The notes under the pieces were generated by a model. That model worked only from the letters and a program-made list of their open reading frames with translations, had not been told where the DNA came from and searched no databases. From positions 62,158 to 126,157 of the forward strand of contig NZ_AZXF01000019.1 of the NCBI RefSeq assembly GCF_000515115.1: 64,000 bases of DNA. The letters run 5' to 3'. The DNA is from Nocardiopsis sp. CNT312 (GTDB lineage: Bacteria; Actinomycetota; Actinomycetes; Streptosporangiales; Streptosporangiaceae). Position 1 is the first letter of the stretch. Every line of letters starts with the position of its first letter. A program made the translations under genes and the position numbers. Shown here piece after piece: positions 1 to 8,711 of this stretch.

Positions 1-256
1 CCGCCGGGTCCACGTTCTCCGCCACGCACAGGGCGGAGGCCTGGTCCACGGTCACGGGGACGTGCACGTAGGGCAGCCGTGTGACGTGCAGTGACACGTC
101 GTCGGGTGTCCAGCGCCAGAGCTCCCGGTCGAGGGCGAAGTCGTAGGGTGCGATCACTCCGACCCCTGACTGCCACGGGGTCGGCCTGCTCGCGGCCAGT
201 TCGACGACCTCGTGCTCGGCGCCGGTGCTCTCGGCGTGGTCTCCATCGGTGCGCAT
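1..256 (-). CDS. Asp/Glu racemase-like maleate isomerase (partial, N-terminus only)
   Basis: The gene runs leftward off the window; the first 85 residues are visible. After a short polar leader comes GVGVIAPYDFALDRELWRW, then a segment rich in hydrophobic beta strands (LHVTRLPYVHVPVT). This layout matches the N-terminus of maleate cis-trans isomerase/arylmalonate decarboxylase proteins of the Asp/Glu racemase superfamily, which use two Cys residues; those catalytic Cys positions mostly lie outside the window. The ATG at 256 is fixed by a strong AAGGAGGTGAG site just upstream. It lies on the same strand as, and downstream of, the DUF3830 gene, so the two probably form one transcript. The substrate cannot be deduced from this fragment. 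Confidence 0.6.
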   Translation of the reverse strand, partial: MRTDGDHAESTGAEHEVVELAASRPTPWQSGVGVIAPYDFALDRELWRWTPDDVSLHVTRLPYVHVPVTVDQASALCVAENVDPA

Positions 257-339
257 CGGTCACTCACCTCCTTGGGAAAGCGTCGCGGTGTGGGGTTCGG
301 TCCGTGGCCCGGCCGGAGGGTGTCCGGCGGCCGGAGCGG

Positions 340-834
340 TCAGCGGTCGAGGCGTTCGTAGAGCAGGCGCTCCCCGACGCTGCCCGAGCGCCAGACGTCG
401 TGGCAGGCCTCGGCCATGGCGGGCAGGTTCTCCACGACGGTGGCGAACACGTTGCCGGGCACCCAGCCGACGTCGCCGTTGAGCAGGAGGTTGTTGCGGC
501 CGTAGAACAGGGCCAGGTCGACCACGCCGGGCAGGTGGCCGATGCCCGCGTCCTCCTTGAAGCCCCGGTCGAGCATGCCGTCCTCGAAGAGGAAGTAGAC
601 GACGTCGCCGGGGATGGGGGTGACCGTGGGGTTCTCCCGTCCCGGATCGGGGTCGGCGAACCGCGGCACCATCGTGTAGACCTCGTTGCGGGCGTACTTG
701 GCGTGTTGGACGGCGTCCCCTTGGGGAAGGGCGTTCCACACGGCGTCGCAGGTGCGCGGTGCGTCCTTGTCCAAAAGCTCAGCCACGCAGGAGACACCGC
801 GCTTGGCCAGTGTGATGGTCATGTACCTGGGCAA
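340..834 (-). CDS. DUF3830 family protein
   Basis: A 164-aa cytosolic protein beginning MPRYMTITLAKRGVSCVAEL, with the conserved core DAVWNALP, HAKYARNEVYT and GDVVYFLF. These match the DUF3830 (cyclophilin-like beta-barrel) family as I recall it, which recurs beside hydantoinases, amidases and Asp/Glu racemase-like isomerases. Its molecular role is unknown. The ATG at 834 follows GAGGGGG at a spacing of 5; an internal ATG at 822 is possible. The promoter region upstream carries the 897-908 palindrome, so expression is probably repressor-controlled together with the divergent dehydrogenase and amidase genes. Neighbouring genes suggest degradation of an amide or hydroxy-acid compound, which is inference. 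Confidence 0.7.
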   Translation of the reverse strand: MPRYMTITLAKRGVSCVAELLDKDAPRTCDAVWNALPQGDAVQHAKYARNEVYTMVPRFADPDPGRENPTVTPIPGDVVYFLFEDGMLDRGFKEDAGIGHLPGVVDLALFYGRNNLLLNGDVGWVPGNVFATVVENLPAMAEACHDVWRSGSVGERLLYERLDR

Positions 835-896
835 TGGGGTCCCCCTCGGCGGGTGGCTGTGCGGGAGTGGTGGCGCGTCGGCAGATGAATCCGCTG

Positions 897-908
897 ATTG
901 TCGACAAT
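897..908. promoter_or_regulatory. Perfect palindromic operator ATTGTCGACAAT (GntR/FadR-like)
   Basis: A perfect 12-bp palindrome in the divergent region between the DUF3830 and dehydrogenase genes. A near-identical site lies 119 bp away at 1014-1029. TTGT-N2-ACAA palindromes are typical of FadR-subfamily GntR repressors. On the minus strand a CATAAT hexamer immediately precedes the site, so a repressor here could block the DUF3830 promoter. No regulator gene for it is in the window. Confidence 0.6.
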
Positions 909-1013
909 ATTATGATCCGTAGAGTCGTGCGGCAAGGGGTGTACTGAGCGGAATGTCTGATTTCTGGGCGGGCCGCGCCCGTCTTCGGGTGTGCCGTCGA
1001 ACAACCCATTTGT

Positions 1014-1048
1014 GGATTGTTGACAATCCTCTTCCGGCTCCCTAGCGT
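1014..1048 (+). promoter_or_regulatory. Promoter with overlapping palindromic operator
   Basis: GGATTGT-TG-ACAATCC at 1014-1029 is a 16-bp palindrome with only its central pair unmatched, sharing its core with the site at 897-908. It contains a consensus -35 TTGACA (1020-1025), followed after 17 bp by TAGCGT (1043-1048), which fits an actinomycete -10 (TAnnnT). A repressor bound here would cover the -35 box of the dehydrogenase-amidase transcript. Confidence 0.6.
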
Positions 1049-1122
1049 TTCCCGTGACAGGGCGGAACATCCCCATCCCAGACGACAGCACAGGCCCACG
1101 TCGCCGATCGGAGTGCACGTCC

Positions 1123-2142
1123 TTGAACAGCCCCAACGCGCCCCAGCGGCCCCGTCTCCTCGTCCTGCAGGGGGACGAACCGCCGCCGGGGCACGAGCGG
1201 ATCGACGGCCATCCCGGACTGGGAGAGGTCGTCTACACGACCGCCGACGGCTTGGCCTCCCAGCTGCCCGGCACCGACGTGCTCCTGGTGTGGGACCTGT
1301 TCTCCGAAGCGCTGGCCTCGTCCTGGCCCAAGGCCGACACCCTCGCGTGGGTGCACGCCGCCACCACCGGCGTGGACAACCTCGTCTTTCCCGGACTGGT
1401 CGAGAGCGACGTGGTGCTCACCAACTCGCGCGGCGTCTTCGACGAGCACATCGCCGAGTACGTGCTCGGCCAGGTGGTCGCCTTCGCCAAGGACTTCCAC
1501 CGCACCTGGGCCCTCCAACGCGAGCGCCGCTGGCAGCACCGGGAGTCCGAGCGGGTGGCCGGGAAACGCGTCCTGGTCGTCGGCACCGGCCCCATCGGCC
1601 GCGCCATCGGCCGCAAGCTCGCGGCGGTGGGCATGCAGGTCAGCGCCTCCGGCAGCCACGCCCGCGATGGTGACCCCGACTTCGGGTCGGTGGTCGAGTC
1701 CACCCTCGCCGAGCGGGGCACCGACGGCGGCCCCACCCTCGCCGACGCACTGCCCCGGTCCGACTACGTCGTGGTCGCCGCGCCGCTCACCGATGCCACA
1801 CGCGGTCTGGTCGACCACGCCTTCCTCGACCTGATGCCGTCGCACGCACGCCTGCTGAACGTGGCGCGCGGGCCCATCGTGGCCGAGGACGACCTCGCGG
1901 AGGCACTGCGCGGCGGACGGATCCGGGGCGCGGCGCTGGACGTGTTCGAAGGCGAGCCGCTACCGGAGGGCTCGCCGCTGTGGAACCTGCCCGGCTCGGT
2001 GGTCTCCCCGCACATGTCCGGTGACGTGGTCGGCTGGCGCGCGGACCTCGCCGACCTGTTCCTGGACAACCTCGCCCGCTACCTGGACGGGCGCGCACTG
2101 CTCAACGTCGTCGACAAGAGCCGCGGCTACGTGCCGGGCTGA
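1123..2142 (+). CDS. D-2-hydroxyacid dehydrogenase (NAD(P)-binding)
   Basis: A 339-aa 2-hydroxyacid dehydrogenase. It has a Rossmann motif GTGPIGRAIGRKLAAVG, the substrate-binding Arg in NVARGPIV, the conserved Glu in VFEGEPLP and the catalytic His in VSPHMSG. The family interconverts 2-oxoacids and D-2-hydroxyacids with NAD(P)H in the cytosol. I chose the TTG at 1123 because CGGAG lies 9-10 bases upstream and the likely promoter (1020-1048) would place the transcription start near 1055; an in-frame GTG at 1054 would give 362 aa. The amidase follows 38 bp downstream, so the two are probably co-transcribed. Substrate is unknown; the context suggests a catabolic pathway. Confidence 0.85.
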   Translation: MNSPNAPQRPRLLVLQGDEPPPGHERIDGHPGLGEVVYTTADGLASQLPGTDVLLVWDLFSEALASSWPKADTLAWVHAATTGVDNLVFPGLVESDVVLTNSRGVFDEHIAEYVLGQVVAFAKDFHRTWALQRERRWQHRESERVAGKRVLVVGTGPIGRAIGRKLAAVGMQVSASGSHARDGDPDFGSVVESTLAERGTDGGPTLADALPRSDYVVVAAPLTDATRGLVDHAFLDLMPSHARLLNVARGPIVAEDDLAEALRGGRIRGAALDVFEGEPLPEGSPLWNLPGSVVSPHMSGDVVGWRADLADLFLDNLARYLDGRALLNVVDKSRGYVPG

Positions 2143-2180
2143 CCCTTGACCACCGACCACGGGGTGACCTGGAGGCTGAA

Positions 2181-3680
2181 GTGAGGATCCGTACCGAGGG
2201 GACCGGAGCCGACGGAGGAGCCGGCGGCGGAGGCAGTCCCTCCTCCGAGGTGCCGCGCGCACCGGGCGGCGAGCCCGAGAGCCCGGCCGACCTGTCGGCG
2301 GAGCGGCTGCTCGCCGCCTATGCCTCCGGTGAGCTTTCCCCGGTGGAGGCCGTGGACGCGGTGCTGGAGCGCATCGAGCGGGACAACCCGGCGCTCAACG
2401 CCTTCTGCCTGGTGCGCCCGGAGGAGGCGCGTGAGGCGGCCCGGGCCTCGGCGGAGCGGTGGCGCCGGGGCGAGCCCGAGGGGGCCCTGGACGGCGTGCC
2501 GACCTCGGTCAAGGACATCCACCTCACCCGGGGCTGGCCGACCCTGCGCGGTTCGGTCACCGCGTCGCAGGAGGGCCCCTGGGAGGAGGACTCCCCGGTG
2601 GTCGCCCGGCTGCGGGAACAGGGCGCGGTGTTCGTCGGCAAGACGACCACGCCCGAACTCGCCTGGAAGGGCGTCACCGACAGCCCGCTCACCGGTGTCA
2701 CCCGCAACCCGTGGGACCTGTCCACGACCCCCGGCGGCTCTAGCGGGGGGTCGTCCGCCGCTGTGGCCGCGGGGATGGGACCGTTGGCCACCGGTACCGA
2801 CGGCGGCGGCTCCATCCGCATCCCGGCGAGCTTCACCGGGGTCTGCGGTATCAAGCCGACCTGGGGGCTGGTTCCGCACTACCCGGCCAGCCCGTTCGGC
2901 TCCCTGGCGCACACCGGGCCGATGGCCCGCACCGTGGGCGACACGGCTCTGATGCTGGAGTGCATGACCGGGTTCGACCCCCGCGACTGGATGGCCCTGC
3001 CGCAGCCGGGGACCGGGATCGCGGACGTGCGCCTGCGTTCGGACGCCGAGGGCCTCGTGGGGGGGATGCGCATCGCCTACAGCCCCACCCTGGGCGGCCT
3101 GGACGTCGACCCGGAGGTGGCGCGTGCGGTCGCCGCCGCGGCGACCGTGTTCGAGCAACTGGGGGCCGTGGTGGAGGAGGCCGATCCCGGCCTGCCGCCG
3201 TCCGCCGACGAGTTCCACGTGCTCTGGTACTCCGGCGCGGCCAAGAGCACCGAACGGCTCACCGAGCGCCAGCGCGACCTGCTCGACCCCGGTCTGGGGG
3301 AGATCGTCGAAGAGGGACTGACCTACTCCGCGCAGGACTACCTGACGGCGATGGCGCTGCGGATGGCGATGGGCGAGCGGATGGGCCGGTTCCACACCGA
3401 GTACGACCTCCTCATCACCCCCGCCACGCCGATCACCGCCTTCGAGGCCGGACGGGAGTCCCCGCCCGCCCTCAAGGGACAGCGGTGGACGTCATGGGCG
3501 GGGTTCAGCTATCCGTTCAACATGACCCAGCAGCCGGCGGCGAGTGTGCCGTGCGGGTTCACCGAAGCCGGGCTTCCGGTGGGGCTCCAGGTGGTCGGCC
3601 CCCGGCACGCCGACGCCCGGGTGCTGGCGGCCTGCCGCGCGTTCGAGCTGGCTCGCCCCTGGGCGGACCGGCGCCCGTGA
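2181..3680 (+). CDS. Amidase (amidase-signature family)
   Basis: A 499-aa amidase-signature hydrolase. The Ser-cisSer-Lys triad is visible: Lys in SVKDIH, the cis-Ser in [11 protein letters not shown] and the nucleophilic Ser within [13 protein letters not shown]. The family hydrolyses C-N amide bonds of diverse small molecules in the cytosol. GTG 2181 follows CTGGAGG at good spacing. It is downstream of the dehydrogenase gene and opposite the DUF3830 and isomerase genes, which together look like a regulated degradation locus for an amide, imide or hydantoin-type compound. The exact substrate cannot be read from the sequence. Confidence 0.88.
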   Translation: MRIRTEGTGADGGAGGGGSPSSEVPRAPGGEPESPADLSAERLLAAYASGELSPVEAVDAVLERIERDNPALNAFCLVRPEEAREAARASAERWRRGEPEGALDGVPTSVKDIHLTRGWPTLRGSVTASQEGPWEEDSPVVARLREQGAVFVGKTTTPELAWKGVTDSPLTGVTRNPWDLSTTPGGSSGGSSAAVAAGMGPLATGTDGGGSIRIPASFTGVCGIKPTWGLVPHYPASPFGSLAHTGPMARTVGDTALMLECMTGFDPRDWMALPQPGTGIADVRLRSDAEGLVGGMRIAYSPTLGGLDVDPEVARAVAAAATVFEQLGAVVEEADPGLPPSADEFHVLWYSGAAKSTERLTERQRDLLDPGLGEIVEEGLTYSAQDYLTAMALRMAMGERMGRFHTEYDLLITPATPITAFEAGRESPPALKGQRWTSWAGFSYPFNMTQQPAASVPCGFTEAGLPVGLQVVGPRHADARVLAACRAFELARPWADRRP

Positions 3681-3859
3681 GGCTGCTCCCTTCCGCAGTG
3701 AACCACTGATCCCGGTCTTCCCGGGTGGGGATCGTCCCGTTCCGGGACCTTCGCCCGGGGAATTTCATGCCATAGGACCCACATTCGTTTTCCCTCAGGC
3801 GCTACCGTCTACTTCGGAGCGGTGTCGGATCCGGGCACGAGGAAAATGGGGACGTGCGG

Positions 3860-4525
3860 ATGGCGGGTAGCGAAGCCGGAGGCGGGGCGATCAGGGTCTT
3901 CCTCGTGGACGACCACGAGGTGGTCCGCCGCGGTGTCGCGGCGCTGCTGGAGAGTGAGGAGGACATGGTCGTCGTCGGTGAGGCGGGGACCGCGGAGCAG
4001 GCGCTCTCCCGCATCCCGGTGGTCTTGCCCGACGTGGCCGTCCTGGACGTCCGCCTGCCCGGCGGATCCGGGGTTCAGGTGTGCCGGGAGATCCGTTCCG
4101 GCAGTCCCCAGATCGCCTGCCTGATGCTGACCTCGTTCGCCGACGAGGACGCCCTCTATGACGCCGTCATGGCGGGCGCCGCCGGGTACGTGCTCAAGCA
4201 GATCCACGGCGCCGACCTCGTCGGCGCCGTGCGTACGGTGGCCGCCGGCGGGTCGCTCCTGGACTCGGGCAGCACGGGGGCCATGATGGAGCGCCTGCGC
4301 GGCGCTCAGAACGAACCGGACCCCCTGGCGGAGTTGACGCCGCAGGAGCGGCAGATCCTCGACCTCATCGGAGAGGGCCTGACCAACCGGCAAATCGGCG
4401 AGCGGCTCTACCTGGCGGAGAAGACCGTGAAGAACTACGTCTCCGCGCTCCTGTCCAAGCTGGACCTGAAGCGGCGCACCCAGGCCGCCGTGCTGGTCGC
4501 CGAACTCCGCGGGCGCCGCTACTGA
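3860..4525 (+). CDS. NarL/DevR-type response regulator
   Basis: A 221-aa two-component response regulator. The receiver shows the acidic pair in VFLVDDHE, phospho-acceptor Asp63 in VAVLDVRLPGG, Thr in MLTSF and Lys in YVLKQI. A linker leads to a LuxR-type helix-turn-helix (LTPQERQILDLIGEGLTNRQ, then LAEKTVKNYVSALLSKL). The nearest family match is DevR/DosR-like regulators. ATG 3860 has GGGGA seven bases upstream; GTG 3854 is an alternative start. It converges with the GAF-GAF kinase gene only 12 bp away and is its probable partner. An imperfect repeat around 3740-3764 (TCCGGGACCTT with CCCGGGGAA) is weakly DosR-box-like and could be an autoregulatory site. Confidence 0.88.
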   Translation: MAGSEAGGGAIRVFLVDDHEVVRRGVAALLESEEDMVVVGEAGTAEQALSRIPVVLPDVAVLDVRLPGGSGVQVCREIRSGSPQIACLMLTSFADEDALYDAVMAGAAGYVLKQIHGADLVGAVRTVAAGGSLLDSGSTGAMMERLRGAQNEPDPLAELTPQERQILDLIGEGLTNRQIGERLYLAEKTVKNYVSALLSKLDLKRRTQAAVLVAELRGRRY

Positions 4526-4537
4526 CCGCCTCGCCGG

Positions 4538-6274
4538 TCACAGGGGGTCGTCGGCACCGGGGACGGGCACCTTCCACACGAGCACGGTCCCGGCGGACTC
4601 GCCCCGCTGGGCGGTGAACCCGCCGCCCAGGGCCTGGGCGCGCTCGTCGAGGTTGCGCAGACCGCTGCGGCGCCCCTCCGCGGGCAGCCCGATCCCGTTG
4701 TCCACCACCGTCAGGGTCAGCGTGCTGGGCCTGCCGGTGACCGACCGCTCCTCCATGGCCACGGACACGTGTACCTCGCTGGCTCGAGCGTGCCGGGCGA
4801 CGTTGCTCAGGCTCTCCCCGAGCACCGCGAGCAGTTGCTCGCCGACCTCCTCGGGAACCGAGGCGTCGATTGGCCCGTCCAGGCTCACGCCGGGGTGGCA
4901 GCCCAGGCTGTGCGCGGCGTTCTCGGCCAGCCGCAGGATGCGCCCACGCAGCGAGGTGTCCCGGCGGTTCGGGGGGTTCTGCAGGTCGAAGATGGTCGAG
5001 CGGATCTCCCGGATGGTGGAGTCGAGTTCGTCGATGGCGCGTCGGATCCGCTCCTCGGCCTCCTCCGAGCCGATGAGGCGCATGGTGCTCATCAGTGTCA
5101 TCGCCGAGGCGAACAGCCGCTGGATCACCACGTCGTGCAGGTCCTTGGCGATCCGGTCCCGCTCCTCCAGGACGGCCAGCCGCTCGGTGTCCCCGCGGAC
5201 CTCGGCCAGTTCCAGTGCCACTCCGGCCTGCGCGGAGAAGCTGTGGACCATGCTCCTGACGGTGCTGGTGAAGGCCGCGCTGTCGGCCGCCTTGCCGAGG
5301 ACGAGCGTGCCCCGGGTGTTGCCCGTGGTCCCCAGCGGTACCACCAGCCCGGGGCCGAACCCGCGGTGCGAGAGCATCGGGCAGTCGGCCTCGGCCAGGT
5401 CGGGGACGCTCGTGGGCTCGCCGCTGTCGAACACCTGGCCGCAGACGGTGCCAGCGATCTCCACGGGGCTGCCCAGGACCTCCTTGGCGAGGGGACCGTC
5501 GGCGACCTCGGCGAACAGGTGGCCGCGCGCACGGCTGTCGGGGAGCATGACCACCGAGATGTCGGCGCCGCTGATCTCCCGTGCCTGGGCGGCGACGTAC
5601 TCCAGGACCTCGTGGGGGTCGGCCCCCGACAGCAGGCGGGTGGTGATCTCGGTGGAGGCCGTCAGCCACTTCTCCCGCAGGCGCGCCTCCTCGTACAGGC
5701 GCGCGTTCTCGATCGCCACACCCGCGGCGGTCGCGAGCGCCATGACGACGGTCTCGTCCTCCTCGTCGAACTGCCCGCCGCCGGTCTTGTTCGCCAGGTA
5801 CAGGTTGCCGAAGAGTTCTCCGCGCACCTGGATGGGCACGCCCAGGAAGCTCGACATCCTCGGGTGCCCGGCGGGGAAGCCCACGAAGTCGGGGTGGTCA
5901 CGGATGTTCGTCAGGCGCACGGGCGTGCGTTCCACCATGGGGACGGCGAGCAGGCCCCTGCCCCGGGGGAAGCCGTCGATCTGCCCGGCCGCCTCCGCCG
6001 AGAGGCCCACGAAGACGAATTCGGCGAACTCACCGTTCTCGTCGATCACCCCCAGGCCCGCGTAGCGGGCGCCGGCCAGGTCCGCGGCGGCCTTGGTGAG
6101 CCGGCGCAGGACGGAGGCGAGGTCCAGGTCACCGCCGATGGACAGCACGGCCTGGAGGAGGGAGCGGATACGGCCCTCGGGGGACATCCCCGGTCCGAGA
6201 CGTGAGCGCACCCCGGTGAGCAGGTCGTTCAGTTGGTCGGGGGAGGCCGGGGGGCTCTGGGGGACTTCGGTCAT
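4538..6274 (-). CDS. GAF-GAF sensor histidine kinase (DevS/DosT-like)
   Basis: A 578-aa soluble histidine kinase: GAF domain 1 (about 50-195), GAF domain 2 (about 215-360), dimerisation/H-box ERDRIAKDLHDVVIQRLF with phospho-acceptor His380, then an HATPase domain with N-box SNVARHARASEV and G-box VVDNGIGLPAEGRRSGLRNL. His137 lies in GFPAGHPRM, aligned by eye with the motif carrying the haem-ligating His in mycobacterial DevS/DosT, so haem-based redox or gas sensing is plausible but unproven. ATG 6274 has GGAGG about 12 bases upstream; an upstream extension exists but looks non-coding. It probably phosphorylates the regulator at 3860-4525. Confidence 0.88.
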   Translation of the reverse strand: MTEVPQSPPASPDQLNDLLTGVRSRLGPGMSPEGRIRSLLQAVLSIGGDLDLASVLRRLTKAAADLAGARYAGLGVIDENGEFAEFVFVGLSAEAAGQIDGFPRGRGLLAVPMVERTPVRLTNIRDHPDFVGFPAGHPRMSSFLGVPIQVRGELFGNLYLANKTGGGQFDEEDETVVMALATAAGVAIENARLYEEARLREKWLTASTEITTRLLSGADPHEVLEYVAAQAREISGADISVVMLPDSRARGHLFAEVADGPLAKEVLGSPVEIAGTVCGQVFDSGEPTSVPDLAEADCPMLSHRGFGPGLVVPLGTTGNTRGTLVLGKAADSAAFTSTVRSMVHSFSAQAGVALELAEVRGDTERLAVLEERDRIAKDLHDVVIQRLFASAMTLMSTMRLIGSEEAEERIRRAIDELDSTIREIRSTIFDLQNPPNRRDTSLRGRILRLAENAAHSLGCHPGVSLDGPIDASVPEEVGEQLLAVLGESLSNVARHARASEVHVSVAMEERSVTGRPSTLTLTVVDNGIGLPAEGRRSGLRNLDERAQALGGGFTAQRGESAGTVLVWKVPVPGADDPL

Positions 6275-6589
6275 GTCTCGAATCAACCTCCGCAGAGCCG
6301 TGGCACGGTCTCTGTAGGAAATGCAGTGATCGGGTGTATTGATCGAATTGTCGTCGTTTTTTCCAGTGGGGGCCACATCGCGGTGCGGTTCGCGGAAGAA
6401 CGGACGGGGAATCGGTTCGGAACCGCGAAGGCACCGGCACAATTCATGCTAACGTCGCCAGCGACGGAAGGCAGAGGACCTGGTCCGGGCCCCTCTTCCC
6501 TGGTCGGACGCACTGTGTCCGTACCCCCTGTCCCCCTCTCCACCCGCCGCGTCCCGTTCGGCGGGTACCCGCAGCGGAAGGAACCCCCG
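6275..6589. other. Intergenic region between kinase and secreted-protein genes
   Basis: A 315-bp divergent spacer. It must contain promoters for both flanking genes. I see a short inverted repeat (CGTCGC-N2-GCGACG, about 6453-6466) but no promoter I would defend and no additional gene. Confidence 0.4.
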
Positions 6590-7468
6590 GTGTTCGGATA
6601 CCACGGCCTCGCGAGCGCCTCCGGCGTCCGCGCTGCCGTGTGCGCCGCACCGGTCCGGCGGTTCCTGCTCCTGGCGGGGCTGCTCGCCGCAGGTCTGATC
6701 GCCCTCTGGGCGGTGTCGGCCGTGCCCGCCCACGCGGAGCGGACCGACACCGGCTCCGTCCTCCCGGTCGCTTCGGCGGTCCTGGCGGACGCCACGGGTG
6801 AGCGGCGCGAGGAGGCGCCGGACCCCGGACTCGGGGTGCCCCTGCGGACGGGCCTCCAGAGCACGGATACCGCCGCGGACACCGTGGCGGGCGCGCTCGG
6901 GGGCGCCTCCGGGGCCCCGTCCCTGGCGGACGGGGCAGCCGACGCGGTGGGCGCTCCGGTCGCCGCGACCGTCCGACAGGTCTCCGACACGGTCGCCGCG
7001 CGAGCGGTGGACGTGCCCGTGGACACCGTGCCGGTGGTCCGGCAGGTCCGGGACACCGTCGGCGCGACGCTCGCCTCCGGGACTGCGGACCGCGTGTCCT
7101 CCCACACCGACGCCGTCGAACACGGGTCCGGTTCCACCGCCTCCTCCGTGGCCGGCGGGTCACCGTACCGGGACACACGCGCCACCGTCGGCTCCGGCGC
7201 GGACTGCGCGCAGGCCGGGCACGGCCAGGACGCGGGCGGCACACCGGGTGACGGTGTTCGCGCCGTGTCCGCCGAGCGGTCGGTCTCCGTCCCCTCCACC
7301 ACGCCCTCCGCCGCCCCGTCGGGTGCGGTCGGCGGTTTGGGCGTCGTCGGCTATCTGCCGACCAACGCCGCACCCTCTCCGCTCCCCGGCCGCTATGAGG
7401 CCGCCCGGCACGTCCTGCGCTCGGTTCCCGCCGACTCCGCCGACGAGCCGACCTTCTCCCCGGACTAG
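6590..7468 (+). CDS. Secreted or membrane-tethered low-complexity protein
   Basis: A 292-aa protein of unknown function. About 20 residues including an Arg pair precede a strongly hydrophobic stretch (FLLLAGLLAAGLIALWAVSA) ending VPAHA before ERTD, a good signal-peptidase I site. The mature part is rich in Ala, Val, Thr, Asp and Ser with loose repeats such as DTVAARAVDVPVDTVPVV and VRQVRDTVGATLASG; there is one Cys and no enzymatic motif. GTG 6590 has AAGGA seven bases upstream. It resembles the secreted protein at 7809 in composition, and the two may act together at the cell envelope. I do not recognise a named family. Confidence 0.65.
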   Translation: MFGYHGLASASGVRAAVCAAPVRRFLLLAGLLAAGLIALWAVSAVPAHAERTDTGSVLPVASAVLADATGERREEAPDPGLGVPLRTGLQSTDTAADTVAGALGGASGAPSLADGAADAVGAPVAATVRQVSDTVAARAVDVPVDTVPVVRQVRDTVGATLASGTADRVSSHTDAVEHGSGSTASSVAGGSPYRDTRATVGSGADCAQAGHGQDAGGTPGDGVRAVSAERSVSVPSTTPSAAPSGAVGGLGVVGYLPTNAAPSPLPGRYEAARHVLRSVPADSADEPTFSPD

Positions 7469-7808
7469 CGGCTCCGCTCCCCGGTCGCAGAGCGACCCCG
7501 TCTCCGGCACGCCTCCCAGCCCCGGGCCGTCCACCCCGCCGTGGACCGAGCGCCCCGGCTCCTCTGGGGGCTGACGTGAGCCGCGCATCCGCACCGCGAG
7601 GTTCACGTCAGTCAGTGGTCCGCCAGACCAGGGACTGAACCGGCGCGCACCCATCGCTCCCCCCAGGCGCGACGGTATCCGCCGAGCCGTAGACCACAAC
7701 GCAACGCAACGGAACGTGTCCTCCCGGCCAGGGGGCCCGGACCGTGGCGGAGCACCGCTCCGCCGAGTACACAGCCTGAACCACACAAGCCTGTGAGAGG
7801 AACCACCC
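7469..7808. other. Intergenic region with a 12-bp inverted repeat
   Basis: 340 bp between two secreted-protein genes, without a gene I can support. Arms 7572-7583 (CTGACGTGAGCC) and 7601-7612 (GGTTCACGTCAG) pair with one mismatch around a 17-base loop. It could be a terminator stem for the upstream gene or a regulator site; there is no T run. A ribosome-binding site TGTGAGAGGAACC precedes ATG 7809. Confidence 0.45.
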
Positions 7809-8567
7809 ATGTTCAAGACCGCGCGTACCTCCGCCCGAGCCCTCCTCGTGGCCGCCGGCACCGCCGGTTTCGTCGCCCTCGGAGCCGGCCTCGCGGGTGC
7901 CGACGTCCTGGGCGCCGCGGACACCCTCCCCGTGGGCGAGGTGACCGCTCCGGTCGCCGGTGCGCTCGCCCAGGGCGTTCCCGCCCCGGTCGACGGCCTC
8001 GGCGACCTGGCCCGGGTCCAGCCCGGCCGGAACTCGGTCGACCCCCGGATCCAGCACCACTCGGCCCCCGCGGGCGACGTCGTGGACCGTGTGACCGACG
8101 GGACCGGTCTGCCCCTCGACGCCGTCGGGGACGCCGCGGACACGGTCGGGGACGCGACCGGCACCGTCGAGGGTGCCACGGGAACCGTGCCCCTGGCCCA
8201 CCCCGCGGGCGACCCGGTCTCCGACCTGCTGGGCGGCGGACTCCCCGACGTCGGTGGCGCGCTGCCCGCCGCCGACATGCCCGTGGACCTGGACACCGGC
8301 GGCACCCTGCCGCTGGCCGCACCGGCGGACGGCCCCTTGGCGCTGGACCGGGAGAACTTCGACGCGACCGGCGGCCTGGGCACCCTGCTCGGGGTGGCCG
8401 ACACCCTGCCGATGGCCGCGCCCGAGTCCCTGACCGGCGGTCTGCCCGTGGACGAGGTCGGTTCCCTGGGCGGAGACGTGGCCAGTGTCCAGGGTCTGCC
8501 CGAGGTCGGCCGGCCCGAGGTCGACCCCCGGCAGGTGACCGGGCTGCTTCCCGGAGCCCTGGTCTAG
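7809..8567 (+). CDS. Secreted Gly/Ala/Asp-rich hypothetical protein
   Basis: A 252-aa protein with an N-terminal signal peptide (Lys/Arg followed by ALLVAAGTAGFVALGAGLAG, cleavage likely near AGADV). The mature part is acidic and low-complexity, with recurring units such as GAADTLP, GVADTLP, GGLPDVGG and TGGTLPLA; there are no Cys and no catalytic motif. Similar proteins are common in actinomycete secretomes, but none I know has an assigned function. It is preceded by GAGAGGAACC as ribosome-binding site, and transcription probably ends at the stem-loop 8665-8700. A structural or cell-surface role is a guess. Confidence 0.65.
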   Translation: MFKTARTSARALLVAAGTAGFVALGAGLAGADVLGAADTLPVGEVTAPVAGALAQGVPAPVDGLGDLARVQPGRNSVDPRIQHHSAPAGDVVDRVTDGTGLPLDAVGDAADTVGDATGTVEGATGTVPLAHPAGDPVSDLLGGGLPDVGGALPAADMPVDLDTGGTLPLAAPADGPLALDRENFDATGGLGTLLGVADTLPMAAPESLTGGLPVDEVGSLGGDVASVQGLPEVGRPEVDPRQVTGLLPGALV

Positions 8568-8664
8568 CCTGTGTTTCCTTGAACCCCTGCCGCCCCTGGG
8601 CCTTCCTCGCGACACCCTCTGCGGCGCGGCAGCGCGTTCACGGTCGGCCCGGTGGTACGAGGGG

Positions 8665-8700
8665 CCGGCGGCTTCGGGGACCGGTACCCGAAGCCGCCGG
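8665..8700. terminator. Bidirectional stem-loop between convergent genes
   Basis: Perfect 14-bp arms CCGGCGGCTTCGGG (8665-8678) and CCCGAAGCCGCCGG (8687-8700) with an 8-base loop, placed between the stop of the secreted-protein gene and the stop of the LCP gene. There is no U-tract, as is usual for actinomycete terminators. Confidence 0.75.
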
Positions 8701-8711
8701 TCGTCGGCAGG

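Noticed and set aside
3740-3764. DosR-type operator upstream of the response regulator
   Set aside because: The half-sites (TCCGGGACCTT and CCCGGGGAA) match the DosR consensus only partly and the spacing differs; mentioned in the gene entry but not called as a feature.
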